In this document: positions 21,648-34,000 of the stretch, piece by piece
Position numbering within the stretch: position 1 is the stretch's first letter
How the letters are laid out: every line of letters begins with the position of its first letter
Assembly (NCBI GenBank): GCA_949361645.1
Contig: OX442416.1
Coordinates: 11,710,850-11,774,849 of the forward strand
Reading direction: 5' to 3'
DNA from: Spongilla lacustris
Taxonomy: Eukaryota; Porifera; Demospongiae; Spongillida; Spongillidae
DNA: 64,000 nucleotides
Notes under the pieces: generated by a model
What the model was told of the DNA's origin: nothing
Seen by the model: only the letters and a program-made list of their open reading frames with translations
The model's database searches: none
Made by a program: the position numbers and the translations under genes

Positions 21648-23474
21648 ATGGCGTTTGTTGACGATCATTCGGAGTCGATTGCAGCTACCACTGGTACTAC
21701 GGGTTCTTTTCAGAACCAAACAGACGTAGTGATAGATCAACCCACCTGCTCGATTGTTTGCAGACGAAAGCGAGACATGATGGCTGTTATAGCAGAAGCG
21801 GGGGCAAACCAAACCTTTCCATCAAACGACAATGCCAAACGTACCTGCAAAGTGAATTCACTAGCGGCAATTACAGGCTGTTTTACTTCACAGAAGAAAC
21901 GAATCTCTGATTCAGCGTGTTCAGAAAGCACAATAAACGTAATTTTCAAAAAACACGAAGAGGTGTTCAAGAAAGGGCTGGACTACCTGCTGAGTTTCAT
22001 TGAACAAAATGCTTCATTTGAGCTGCAAAAAGCGTTAGGTATTGTGCTGATGGGAACTGCCATGAAGGACTGGGGAGAGGGTATATGTGATGCAGCTATC
22101 AAAGCCTCACAGGTAAGCGGCTATTCTGATCGTACCATAAGAAGTTGGATGCAGTCATATATGCAAAGTATTTTTAATGTGTTGTCTCATGGCAATGAGG
22201 ACATTACAAGTAAGGAAGTTGAATACATTCTTTCATCAGAAAGGGGAGAATTTCCTAAATATGAAACACTAGTCCATGACGAAGAGTTTAAAATGCATGC
22301 CTGTAGCTACATAAGAAGTAATGCATGCAAGAAGGGAGAACCAAACTTAACAACAGGAATGTTTTCTGAATGGGTTAATAAAGAATACAACCAAAGTCTA
22401 TCTACTGAGACTGCAAGAAGATGGCTCCACTCATTTGGATTTAGTCAAGTTCATCATCAAAAGGGTGTCTATTTTGATGGACATGAAAGACAGGATGTTA
22501 TTCAGCATAGAAGAGAATTTGTAAGTACTTTATTTGAGCTGGATAAAATAACAATTACAGCAGACAATTTGCATCCAGTTTGTCCAGCTAATGTAAGACC
22601 TTTAATTAGAGTAGTGCATGATGAAAGTACCTTCTATGCAAATTGCGACCAGTCATATTATTGGGGTGATAGTCAAACAAGTGTGCTGAAGCAGAAATCC
22701 CTTGGAAATTCTATAATGGTGTCTGACTTTATTGATGAATGTGATGGATACTTAGAATTTAATGGTAACAAGGCTCGTGTAATGATAGAAGTACATAAAG
22801 ATGGATATTTCAATAACAATAGTTTAATGATTCAAGTGGAAAATGCTGTAAAAATTTTTGAAGCAAAGTATCCTCATGCACGTGGACTATTTCTTTTTGA
22901 CAATGCCCCTTCACATAAAAAAGTAGCTGATGATCAACTTGATGCTGAAAAAATGAATGTAGGTGTTGGTGGCAAGCAACCAATTTTAAGAGACACTGTT
23001 TGGAATGGTGAAATTCAACACTTGGTACTAGAGGATGGCAGACCTAAGGGAATGAAAATGGTTTTACAGGAGAGAGGAATTGACACTAGGGGAATGAATG
23101 CAGACAAGATGAGGAGTACATTGAAAACATTTGATGATTTTCGAGTACAAAAGTCGATTTTAGAAGAGTATATAGAACAACGTGGGCATCTGTGCTTGTT
23201 TTTTCCAAAATACCATTGTGAACTAAGTCCAATTGAAAGGGTTTGGTGCCATGCAAAGAAGCATACAAGAGCTTATGCAAATGGAAAGATTAATACATTA
23301 AGGAAGATTGTCCCTGAAGGACTGGAAAGCTGTTCCAAAGAACTTATTTATAAATTTTTTAGAAAGTGTAGAGATTATGAGCAAGCTTACAGAAATGGAT
23401 CAGATGGAAGTGAGGTAGATAAAGTAGTTAAAGTATACAAATCACATAGAAGAGTAAGTACTACTAGCAGTTAA
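21648..23474 (+). CDS. DDE-type transposase, 608 aa, intact
   Basis: A single open frame from ATG 21648. The N-terminal third is helical with likely helix-turn-helix DNA-binding segments (for example SGYSDRTIRSWMQSYMQ and TARRWLHSFGFSQ). The catalytic core shows VVHDEST (D325), FLFDNAPSHKK (D418) and CELSPIERVW (E530). About 111 residues separate the second D and the E, filled by GGKQPILRDTVWNG and GRPKGMKMVLQERGIDTRG, far more than the 34-35 usual in Tc1/mariner. Related proteins with this inserted block are known in cnidarians and fungi, as far as I recall. It would cut and join the TA-flanked element carrying it. No intron or frameshift. Confidence 0.88.
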   Translation: MAFVDDHSESIAATTGTTGSFQNQTDVVIDQPTCSIVCRRKRDMMAVIAEAGANQTFPSNDNAKRTCKVNSLAAITGCFTSQKKRISDSACSESTINVIFKKHEEVFKKGLDYLLSFIEQNASFELQKALGIVLMGTAMKDWGEGICDAAIKASQVSGYSDRTIRSWMQSYMQSIFNVLSHGNEDITSKEVEYILSSERGEFPKYETLVHDEEFKMHACSYIRSNACKKGEPNLTTGMFSEWVNKEYNQSLSTETARRWLHSFGFSQVHHQKGVYFDGHERQDVIQHRREFVSTLFELDKITITADNLHPVCPANVRPLIRVVHDESTFYANCDQSYYWGDSQTSVLKQKSLGNSIMVSDFIDECDGYLEFNGNKARVMIEVHKDGYFNNNSLMIQVENAVKIFEAKYPHARGLFLFDNAPSHKKVADDQLDAEKMNVGVGGKQPILRDTVWNGEIQHLVLEDGRPKGMKMVLQERGIDTRGMNADKMRSTLKTFDDFRVQKSILEEYIEQRGHLCLFFPKYHCELSPIERVWCHAKKHTRAYANGKINTLRKIVPEGLESCSKELIYKFFRKCRDYEQAYRNGSDGSEVDKVVKVYKSHRRVSTTSS

Positions 23475-23818
23475 GTTGCAGTTTTTGCTGTGAAAGAGTG
23501 CAAGTGCAAGATGACTGAAGTCTGTACTGCTATTGGTGTATATAGTAGAAATTGTGCTTTTATGTCATCATTATCCGGTGTACGTTAATGGTGTTAAGAA
23601 GTACATGTAATATTATGCGCGCTATACGCGCAGCGCCGCGTTGTGTGACGTGTACAGGAAATACGTGAAACGTCACTTAATGAGCTTGTATTGAAAAAAG
23701 GATGTAATTCGTAAGCTTTTACGCTTTCAAATATTGCTTTACATTATTTGCGCAGATGTGCAGAAAATATTAAAAAATATAGAGATACTACTAGCACTTT
23801 ATAATCATGTTCCCTAAA

Positions 23819-24220
23819 TTTCAGACCTTAAGTCAAACTAATTCGACCGAACCATCGCATATGCTTAAGTACCCCCGAAAAATCACAAAACTGGACCGAT
23901 CTATCAAACCGGCTCGACTTAAGACAACGAACAGCTACGAAAGATAGACAGCATACAGCACTATTAGAATCCCAAATTTGAACGCTTAGCTAATTACCTT
24001 ACGGGAATTATCGATCAAAATAGTACTTGAAACCGTTTATGATTTATTAATATGCTGTTGTTGTTTACACTTAATAATTGAACAAAAATATGTTCATCTT
24101 ACTCAGAAACGATGGCTAAATCTGAATATCCCATCCTTTTTGTTTATACTCATATGGTTGAAAAGTTACAAGCAAAAAACCAAATTTTTTGGATTTGGAA
24201 GCTTTAAGTGTGGAACACTG
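23819..24220 (-). repeat. Right ~400-bp terminal inverted repeat
   Basis: Mirrors 21027-21428, beginning TTCAGACCTTAAGTCAAAC and ending CACTG before TA. Confidence 0.9.
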
Positions 24221-24222
24221 TA

Positions 24223-25135
24223 GCTTAGGGTTGGCTTGTGGTTTCCTTGTCCACACAATGGATGTGGTTGCTTTGCAAAACTTAGGTAACCACTAAAATC
24301 ACTACCTATCTTTGAAGTACCACTGCATGTACATGTAGTGACCTACAGCCAAAAAAGTTGCATGAAGGGCATAAGATGACTTGGCTACATACATGTATAG
24401 AAGGGTTAAGGTGACCACACGTGGGTAACATGTTGCGTGCAACTCAAATGAATATAGCGCATGGTCGCACAGTCTCATATGCAAATGTAGTAATATTAAA
24501 TTTACCTGAACTTTTGTGTACATAGGTAGTCAGGGTTAGGGGTTATACCTGTATCTGGTAACCACCAGATAAGACCATTTTTGAAATTAGTCCTGGGTAC
24601 ATATACTAGGTACAGGATTGATGGTGTCTATAAAGATAGACAATAGTACATGTAACAAAGAGTACATGTACAAGTTAATGTACCTCTCCAGGCCCTTAAA
24701 CAGAAAGTACTTTAACATGCATGTTCAAAGACCTCTGATGGAGCCGTCACACAAGTGATGCATTGTATGTGTACAAAGGACACCTCCCCCCTTCTGGGGG
24801 GTTTGGAGAGGTGATCCAATGACACCACCAACACCCCTCCAGGGGAGTGAGGAAGTGTCCTCAGCACCAATGCATGCAAACAAAAATTAGCATGTCCAAA
24901 AATACCATGCGTACTCTAGTGCATGTAGCCACTAACACAATAGCCCCCAAACAGCCATTAACACACCTGTTATCTGTCGTCACTGTGTTCAAAGGACTGG
25001 GGAAGTAGCCAGACCAGTAAATACTTTGGTTTGTAGTACTGTAGTTTGTAGGTCTTCATTGATCCTCTGCTCCTCCAGTAGTATGGTAGCTCTCTCCTGG
25101 TAGATTGTTGTGTCTTGTTGTGGTTGTACAGCAAT
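24223..25135. other. No gene recognised
   Basis: Spacer rich in ACATGTA words. A short mirrored stretch near 24780-24860 (CACCTCC...GGAGAGGTG) is the only structure noticed. Confidence 0.4.
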
Positions 25136-25138
25136 CTG

Positions 25139-25139
25139 T

Positions 25140-25196
<57 letters not shown>

Positions 25197-25208
25197 TGTG
25201 TGTGTGTA
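25139..25208. repeat. (TG)n microsatellite
   Basis: Almost pure TG with rare TA interruptions. Confidence 0.95.
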
Positions 25209-25579
25209 CATGTGCATGCATGTGTGTGTTTGTGTCCAAATTATTATTATTTATATCTGATGTATATGGATGTACATGTAAGTATCACTGTGTACAGGTA
25301 TATGTGTGGACATCATTGGTGTGTGTGCCCATGTTTGAAGCACACAATACACAGCTCTACATCAGCGTGTGTAGTGTGCACATGATGGAGACACTTGTGA
25401 ATATGTGCATCACCACCAGTAGAGCTACTACATTGAGTGTCCACACTGTAACTGAGCATGCGTGACTTGCTGGAAGTGTCCATGCACGTGTGTGGTGTGT
25501 GTGTCCCACAGGTCAGCTATACACATGGTAAACAAAGGGACAGAGATGCTACACAAATGGACAATGCTCAGTGGTTCAT

Positions 25580-25830
25580 ATAGGGAGAAAGCCAATAGTA
25601 TAGGGAGAAGGCCAACTGTATAGAGAAGGCCAACAGTATAGGGAGAAGGCCAACAGTATAGGGAGAAGGCCAACAGTATAGGGAGCAGGCCAACAGTATA
25701 GCGAGAAGGCCACCAGTCTAACACTACAGGAAGAAGACCAACAGTATAAGGAGACGGGCAATTAACGGTCCGGGAGAAGGCCAACAGTACAGGGAGAATT
25801 CCATACAGTACTATTATAGGGAGAAGGCCA
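25580..25830 (+). repeat. 20-bp minisatellite GGGAGAAGGCCAACAGTATA
   Basis: Roughly ten diverged copies of a 20-bp unit. Same family as 20770-20840. Confidence 0.9.
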
Positions 25831-26229
25831 TATCTCCTCCCCCTTCACTGCATCGAATATAGACCTGTTCTGCACATACTAAATTCACACAGTATACTCA
25901 CCAAAAGACCTGAATCTCAGAAGTTGAAATCATGCAGGGCAATCCGTTTATTGCTGCCTCCACATCTCCAAAGCTACGATTGTGTATTATCCTTAATAAT
26001 TCATCTGCAATAACAGTTAACTAGTTGCAACGTACGCAATAACTGTAACTTAATCCCAGATGACGCAAGGTATTACGTTATGACATATTGTTTATGAATA
26101 AATTATGCGCGGTAGAAATTAATTTTTTGTCTTGATTTTACTACACGAATGGTTCATATCATAATTATATAAAACACAGATTCACAATCAGACCGATTTA
26201 TAGTAAATTATAAATATGTTTAAAATTCA

Positions 26230-26470
26230 ATTTGAAAATAAAAGCATGATGACCGCCTATGTATGGGCCATTTCTCCATATGCATTCTGCTGCAGTCTAA
26301 AGAAATGAATTTTTTATAGCGCTTTCTTCATAACTAATATTTATCCGATACCATAACAAAATATTGATTACAAATACAATGTTTACTTCAGTTAATTTCG
26401 AAGCTGTAATATGGTGGTCCTCGTAGCGGTCCTAGATCTAGGACCACTGTCTGGAGGTTTTAAAGGTTAA
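26230..26470 (-). mobile_element. piggyBac-like element end (same family as 355-2626)
   Basis: The inverse reads TTAACCTTTAAAACCTCC, then the GGTCCTAGATCTAGGACC palindrome, then ACCACCATATTACAGCTTCG, all matching the left 170 bp of the 355-2626 element. The other terminus was not found, so this is a fragment or has a lost end. Confidence 0.65.
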
Positions 26471-26597
26471 CTATGAACTGAAACCGTTCGCATGAGTGAA
26501 GGAGGTATAAGCCATGAAGTCGCTATGCGCGTACGGTTCTTCAGTGCTGCGCTGTACTGACCGAGCTAGAAGTGATCCTTGATGCGCTACATGAGAT

Positions 26598-27588
26598 CAT
26601 AGATATTTGATACATGGATTGGAAACCTCTCACGTGATCCATTATGACTTGTACAACAATTATTTGCAATCCACGTTTCGCTTTTTCAGTGCGTGAGCGT
26701 AAAGCTATCCTAGCTTTTTGAGCCTTTTCTAGCACTTAACGCGTGCTTTACTGGTAAGAAGTGTTCGTTTAGGTTATTTGTCAATCTGTATACAACCCTA
26801 CTCATTGTTAGGGCAGGTTTAACGTTGATTATAGTTCATAGACGGCTTGAAGGCTTTGTGCGACTGTATCGTGAGTATAGTAAGTCGTATAGGAACCATC
26901 TAAGCAGTTTCAGATACTTCACTACGAAAGCTTACACGTATCTGTAGCATGTAGTTCTTAGCGTGTACGGTGTTAGCTGCTATATAAGGCCCACTCTTTG
27001 TGCGACTGTAACACGTTGTCATATGCACGCCTATAATATTAAAAGACTGAAAAGTGTAGTGCACACATCCTGGTGTATGGTGAAGTGTATCTTTTAGCTT
27101 GTCGTACTATGTATGAGCTTGTGTTAAATTTTTTGGGTAACATGTTATAATTGACTTGTATACACAGCAAGGCTTTGTGCGACTGTATCGTGAGTACGGT
27201 AAGTCGCATAGGAACCATCTAAGCAGTTTCTGATACTTCCTTACGAAAGCTATTAGGTTGCCAACGTACATCTGTCATATGTCTGTAGTGTGCAGCTCGT
27301 AGAGTGTAGGGTGTTCGGTGCTATCAGTATGGTGCCCACTGTAGTGTTGTTTCAACTTTGTGGGACTGTAACACGTTTTTATATGCACGCCTGTGAATTA
27401 GAAGACTGAAAAGTGGGTCGTGGTGTATGGGGATGTGCGTACTATGAGCTTGTATTTTAAAAAAATCGTAACAGGCTAGCCATAAAACCCCAAGTCCCCA
27501 ACTAACGACCACTTCCGGCGAAACTCGGATTGCATGTGGCTAATGACATTCATTGCTGGGTTTCCAATCCATGTATCAAATATCTATG
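26598..27588. mobile_element. Miniature element 1 with 7-bp target duplication
   Basis: A 30-bp terminal inverted repeat starts CATAGATATTTGATACATGG on the left and is mirrored on the right, ending at 27588. ATGAGAT flanks it on both sides (26591-26597 and 27589-27595). About 990 bp, no transposase. The interior is dominated by a 319-bp tandem duplication. A second family member is at 28736-29554. Confidence 0.8.
26852..27480 (+). repeat. 319-bp tandem duplication inside miniature element 1
   Basis: GGCTTTGTGCGACTGTATCG at 26852 recurs at 27171. The copies remain aligned to GTACTATGAGCTTGT near their ends with scattered differences. Confidence 0.85.
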
Positions 27589-27767
27589 ATGAGATCGAAG
27601 CTCAGTGGTTTCATACTCCTGCAGCAGCGAGTACCACTGTACTGCTGCAGGCTTATATATCGATGTCAACTGTGAACTGTCCTTTGTGGAGGAGATTGCT
27701 CCGAAGAATTAGAATAGCAGTTAGCAGCGACTCTTTTAATTTACTTTCCTGTTCGCGCTGTTCAGAC

Positions 27768-27840
27768 AGAGATAATATATATGTATGGAGGGATTGGAAA
27801 CGAATCACGTGCGCCATAAGAACTTATTTTAACGCGCGCG
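27768..27840 (+). repeat. Partial third copy of the miniature-element end
   Basis: GGAGGGATTGGAAACGAATCACGTG resembles the subterminal block of elements 1 and 2 (GGATTGGAAACC followed by CACGTGA or CGCGTGA). No matching right end located. Confidence 0.45.
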
Positions 27841-28485
27841 ATCCTCGCAAGCGTGAATCACACCAAAAGGGGGCAGATTTAGTACAAGCCTGCTGCCCCC
27901 CTAGTCTCGTACCCAGACCCAAACGTACGTAAGCATTACTATAAAAACACCATACGCAGTATTATACCCCCAAATATAGACACCTTCCGCCGCCCCTCAA
28001 CTCATATGTATGTGCGCTCAACGTACGGTTCTGCCCAGCTCTAGCGTAAACGATACAATTTTTGTGAATACGAGATACGAGTTCATTGGGGAACATGTAT
28101 TGCGCACACAATCCATGTATCCAGGGTTTGCGCAGGACAATCCCCGGATTGCGCATATCCATTATTCGCACGTCATGTAATGCGAGAATGTTTTTAAGCT
28201 ATTAGAATGCACTGTAGACGAAATTGTAGTGAGTGCTTAGGGGGGTCCCTTGTTTCACGAAGGGTCCTAGAAAATTATGGATCGAGAGGAAGTTCCCCGT
28301 ATAGGGTTCCCCAATAAGTTTTATATCACCATAACTGATAACAACCTAAAGTCCTTTTCACATCCTGCTCGCATTTGTAAATCAGTGTCTTATTGTGGGG
28401 CAGGATGATTTAGCATGACATAAAGCAATTAGATATGCAAGCATCCATGAAATCATCGCGTAATTTCAATACTTTTCACAGTTTT
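27841..28485. other. No gene recognised
   Basis: Spacer with no coding pattern or repeat boundary that I can support. Confidence 0.4.
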
Positions 28486-28487
28486 CA

Positions 28488-28540
28488 GTAACCTTTAATC
28501 AACTGTCCTAGACCTAGGAGTGCTAGCACTGCTAGGACGA
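28488..28540 (+). mobile_element. Solo piggyBac-like end
   Basis: GTAACCTTTAATC followed by GTCCTAGACCTAGGAG resembles the right end of the 355-2626 element. The TTAA is altered to GTAA and no partner end is seen. Confidence 0.45.
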
Positions 28541-28735
28541 GCTTTGAAGGCTTTTCTTGATCAGGTTTGGCCAAAAAGTGTGGTTTGAAGATTTCGTTTT
28601 GAAGCATTGCCATCATATGTTTATTTGATTGACTGAGTGATGATCGCAGTATGATGTAGTCATAGATTATTTAGACTACGTATACGTACCCGTGATTGGA
28701 AATGGCGTCACGTGCACCTCATTAGCAGGTTCACT

Positions 28736-29554
28736 CATAGGTATTAGAGTAGAGGGATTGGAAACCGATCGCGTGAGCTATAGATTTCTATGGAGATCAC
28801 TCAGATCATTGCACGCCATCCGCGTTTGTGCTACTGAAGCCTCGCCCACCGTACGAGAGTCAAAATTTGCGAAAGCAGTAGTAAGTAACACGCTATTATG
28901 ATAGATACAAATGTGTACTCTCGGGCATTGTAAGCGGCGTATTTCTACGATCATCGAAACGTTAGATACATAATATAACATGCTCAATCTCAATAACTAG
29001 TTTTGGGCGTACAACTGAGTAACGAAACGAATTGTAACGAAATTATGGCCCCACACTCGTTGTATCCAATAGATTACGTTATTTGGCATAGTTTCTAAAA
29101 GGCAAAAACGTTTTACTAGTCCAAAACGACGAAAAACGTCATTTTGTACCTCTGTTGACTGATGGGCGTGCTGGGAATTTTTGTATGGGATTTCTAAACT
29201 TTAGATACGATTTTGAAATAGAGGAGTGTTTTGTACGTTGCTTTGGCTGGCTTTGAAGTGTTGAAGTGATTGAATTTTGTCATTTTATTGCTTCATCACG
29301 AACATATAGATGTAGCGTACAGGCCATCGCAAATTTCGTCTTAGCTCTCGAAAGCGCAAGCATTCAATATCGTTACCAATGGGCGTCCCAGTGCAACGCT
29401 TGCCTCTAGAGTCTAAACTGGCTTATTTGTTTATAACCCACATACCAGTATACAATTCTGAGCGTTTCTCAAGATGAAAAGATTGGGGACGAGAAAACGT
29501 GGAGTGCAGCTGTTGATTGGCTCGGTTTCCAATCCCTCTACTCTAATATCTATG
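28736..29554. mobile_element. Miniature element 2 with 7-bp target duplication
   Basis: Ends CATAGGTATTAGAGTAGAGG and its inverse ending CTAATATCTATG. GTTCACT lies on both sides (28729-28735 and 29555-29561). Same family as 26598-27588: shared GGATTGGAAACC and similar CATAG tips, but the outer bases have co-varied. P elements can make 7-8-bp duplications and start with CA; that assignment is speculative. Confidence 0.8.
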
Positions 29555-29643
29555 GTTCACTCCGTGTAGCAGCGTGGGTCTGTGTTTTGAGGGTTTTTAT
29601 GACTTAATTAACATAGCTCGCCTCTGCCTTCAAACAACATGGT

Positions 29644-29850
29644 ATAGCCAGTTCCCTCTGGACTTTTAGTCTCTACCTCGTCCAAAACAATTCGTGGATT
29701 TACTGACAAACCTGCATGGCCATGTATGGCGCGTGTATACAACTCACACATTCCTGGGCCACATCAAAATTTTATAGCCTGTTCCCTCAGGATTTGTATA
29801 GTCTCTCTCTACCTCATCCAAAACAATTCGTGGGCTTACTGACAAACCTG
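29644..29850 (+). repeat. ~131-bp direct duplication
   Basis: TAGCCAGTTCCCTCTGGAC...TTACTGACAAACCTG at 29644 recurs, diverged, from 29775 to 29850. The open frame that spans part of it has no recognisable domain. Confidence 0.7.
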
Positions 29851-31085
29851 AGTGCTCTAAAAGCAACTCACATACTGCATGGGCCACAACATCACTCCCA
29901 TATATCTGAAACTAACCATTTCCTTCAAACACGTAACCAAAAAGCTAATTCAAAGCAAAGGCTCTGTTTAAAAGCTTCCGTCGGGCTCCTAGACGTCCAG
30001 AAGACCAGAACCCCCAAATATGTCTGTTGCTGGTTTGAAACCGATTATAAATCAATTCGAGCGGCCCGGGTTAAGGACTTTGTGAAAGGCTTGGAATACC
30101 TTGTGGCATCTTATTCTGTATATATACCTACATGTATTGACTACTAAAATCAAAATCATACGCTTCCCGAGCCAATATGTAAATCAGTAGCATATACGTA
30201 TACGTAGTCTAAATAATCTTACTATGAATTTCTGCATAAATGTTTATCCCATTTATAAGATGCATTTCTTTTGTAAGTCTAATTTGATTACAGAACCCTT
30301 GCTATTAATCTATCTTGACACACTGGTACAGTTCATTGCTAGGATTTAAATACTATGTAGCATGTCCATCTATCTGTACAGTGTACGTATCATCTGGTAG
30401 TAATGCTGTTGATGATGAATCAAATTGTCTTCCATAACTTAAGTTGTCTGTGGTAGAGCACACACATTGATAGGTACTCTAAGTTTCTGTTCAGATTAAT
30501 ATTTGCCTTTGTATTGTATTTAGTGCTGTTTTCTGGTTTTGCATGCATTCTTAAAATGTTACGGCACTTAATACAGTTGCAAATATTCCAAATAGACTGA
30601 CAGAACATGCCAAAATCACCAAGATTCCTTTGGAATTATTTCCTACACTGCTGTGAATGACACAACATCATGCAGTTACTAATTTATCTCTAATTTTGTA
30701 GTTTTCTATAGTTAGAATGGCACATAAAGTTAGGCAAATAAACATATAGATGTCACCAAACCTATATGTACATGTAGTACTGTGGGATGCAACATAGGGC
30801 AAAACATCATTGACGCCCATTAATTGGATACAATTTTCAAACCGTTGCCCAATCGTATATTTGTAGCATGCAAATAACCGCATGGGTGCATGTATATTAT
30901 GGATAATGATCATTGATGCACATCCAAACTCAGTGCAAAAGCATGGACAATACTTGTGCTGTTTTAATGTTATAAAAATATTTGTACTGTACCATTATCA
31001 TTTCATAATGTGTTGCAAACTAATTAAGGTTTAATAATAACATATCAAATTACAAAATAGCTACACATAAAACCTTTCTACATTT
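29851..31085. other. No gene recognised
   Basis: AT-rich region downstream of the large minus-strand gene. No coding or repeat structure supported. Confidence 0.4.
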
Positions 31086-31089
31086 TAAT

Positions 31090-31095
31090 TTTATT
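31090..31095 (-). terminator. Polyadenylation signal AATAAA
   Basis: On the minus strand AATAAA begins just 2 nt after the TGA stop (31098-31100) of the 1367-residue gene, giving a very short 3' UTR if used. Confidence 0.55.
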
Positions 31096-31097
31096 TA

Positions 31098-34000
31098 TCA
31101 ATCATCTTCTAAAAGCAGGTCCCGTTCAGGAGCTTGTATAATATCCTCTTCATATCTGTTTTGCTGTGGCTTGCGTGCTGTGCATATCAGGTAACGAAAA
31201 ATATGATATGCAAGTATTCCAACAAAGCAGAGTAGTGAACTGCCAACACCAAGCCAAACCACAATGGCTGTGCTGTATTTATACTTTTGTCTATTGAATA
31301 ACAGTAGTGTTGCCATTATTGTTATATTGATATGGAAAAAACTTTCAAGCATGCTCAAAATCCAATTCTTGTAAACAGTTATTCCAGCAACCAAAATTAT
31401 GGACACATGTAGCACTATGATAGTAACAAGAATTACATCTGGGTCATTGCTGTAATAAGTTGTTATTATGCAAAGGATAAACCTGAAAAGTAAGGTTGCT
31501 CCAGCCCAGTACCGGAACTGATCTTTATATGGTGCTTGATAGTTGTCAAGGAATGGTTTCAATTTGTTAATCCACATCAGACATTTCATATCAGAAAACC
31601 TTTGCAGCCATGGTGAAAACAGAAGAAGTGCAGTATATGGAAAAATAACAAGAAGCAACAAAACGAGCGCAAATGCTGCCAGGGGTATATGCTTGACATC
31701 TAAATATCCAATATTGCCATCATGCATCCACATCCAATGTTTTCCATTTGCTGACACAATTGGGACAGGAGATAGAGCTGCTACACTCACTGTAACTAAC
31801 TTGGAAAGTGATATGTAGATCAGTGTTGCCAGAACTGGCACTGCATTTGGTCTGCATAGTTTGGATATTGAACGGGAGTAATTTGCACAGGTAATTATAA
31901 CTCCGATGAGACTGAAAATGAATGTGGGGAAAGCCAACTGCAGCCATGTATATGAATACATATCCATACCATCATAAAAACACAATATAATACCAAAATC
32001 AAAATTAAACCATGCCGCAAATATGAAAAGAACAGCACCATATCTGTTAAGAACGTCTGTATTGAAAAATATAAAATAGTTTATATTGACAACAAAGGTG
32101 TACCAAAGGAGTCCGTTGATTGTTCCCGTGAATACTGTTAGATTGAGCACAAAGAGCAAGGCTACGAATATTACACCCATTGCTGCAAACACAATCAACA
32201 ATAAAAGATAATAATTTGTACATTCTTGACAATTAGGCAGGCCCAGGGTGATGCTCAAGTTAGACTCACATCTACTGCACATTACTCCTGTGTGGCCATC
32301 TGTGCACTGTGAAGTTAAGTCCTCTGGAAGGAAAACTGAACTATTTTGACACACTTCCTGCAGACAGTACTCAGAGTATGCTACAGTTCCATCCAGTGTT
32401 GTACCAATCCATACATATTGCGTCACCTTTTGTATGCTCACATCAGTTACGTTGCATTGTGTAACCATTCCATTTAATATGGGGCTACACTGGCAGTATG
32501 ATACATTATTTAAAGAACTGTTTGTCCAGTTTAATGAAAATCCCAATGGGCAGGGAAGAAGAGTTGTAGTGATTGTTATGTTTGAGAAAGGTATGTCATT
32601 CAATTCATATGAACTCTGAGTCACAACTGTCACAGATGTACCATTCAAGTAGTGTGGAATAGAATAATTGTAACATATGTTTTCAGTCAGCAATGGAGTT
32701 AGAATTATTGGACCTGAGCTGTTACTATAAATTACAGGAAGTACCACAGCTGGAGCACGTCCATTCCGTTGTCCAGTAGCTACAAATGAAATAACAATTT
32801 CCTGTCCAGGATACAGTGGCCTACTGAATGGATCAACAGGACTGCACACACTTGAATTAAGCATTGGACATTTACATATAGTAAATGGGGGAGACGAAAC
32901 TGCATCTGGAGAGTCACCAGTTTTGAAAACTGCATCAAATATTGCACTTGAACCAGCATTGTATATAGATGCACGGGGAGTGCAGGTATCAATGTATCCT
33001 CCATACAACACTTGTCCTGATGGCGCACTGTTGTTCTGAAAGGATAACAAAATATTTGGATTGTGTAATGTACCATTTGAATCTGATAAACTGTAAAAGC
33101 ATATAGATTGTGGGTCCAGGTAATCTTGAACATACATAGCTCCTCCAGAAACAAAGGCAGAGTTGTTAATAAACTCAATCTTGGATGGTGCAATAATATC
33201 CAAAATAGAATCACTCATAAAGAACAAAGCACCTCCACCACTGAAGGCTTCATTTTGTGAGAATACTGTGCTAGATGTGTTTTGCAATGACAGTGTAGAG
33301 GAACGTAGATACATACAGCCTCCTAAATACTTAGCTGTATTGCTGCTGCACTGCAATTTGCTGGATATAAAACTAGTATTTGACTGGAATAGATAGACTG
33401 CTCCACCTAGATCAGCTTTATTTCCTTCAAATTGAACACTTGAATCAATGAATTTGACCATTGATTGGTTTAAGTATAATGCACCACCATTTTCAGCACT
33501 ATTGAACAGAAAATGCACATCGCTATTTTGTATTGTCAATGTACTTGAGAATAGTTGAATTGCACCATGTAAATTGTTGCTAAATACGAGTTTGCTAGAT
33601 GTTGCATGGAGCTGAGACTGACCTCTTGCAATGATATAACCACTACCAACCAAAATACAATCATTTAACTGAATAGTGGAATTCGTTACTATGACACCTT
33701 GAAGTATAACTGTACTGAAGTATGATTCAATGCCTACAGCTGCATCACTGAAGTTACAGCCAAATGAATACAACATGCTATTTTTAATGGAAATTAAAAG
33801 ACCTGAATTTGAAAAACTACACTGGTAGACATTGAAAATGGATGATAGATTACTATTTCCAGAGAACACTGCAGCATTTGCTAAACTGGCACTCTGCCAA
33901 AGTACTTTGCTTGCACTGAGTACAACAGACGAACTGGTTACTTGGACATCCAAGGATGAATATCCAACTTCACAGGTTATCAGACCTGCAGATAATGATA

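Larger units (their letters stand above)
21027..24220 (+). mobile_element. Complete TA-flanked DDE transposon
   Basis: TA at 21025-21026 and 24221-24222 flank 3194 bp. The ends are CAGTGTTCCACACTTAAAGC and its inverse. Inverted repeats of about 400 bp (21027-21428 and 23819-24220) match closely with few differences, and the transposase frame between them is open for 608 codons. The combination suggests a recent, possibly still competent copy. CAGT...ACTG and a TA duplication fit the IS630/Tc1/mariner group. Confidence 0.9.

Noticed and set aside
29716..30147. 143-codon open frame
   Set aside because: Covers part of a duplicated low-constraint sequence and has no domain or coding-like composition.
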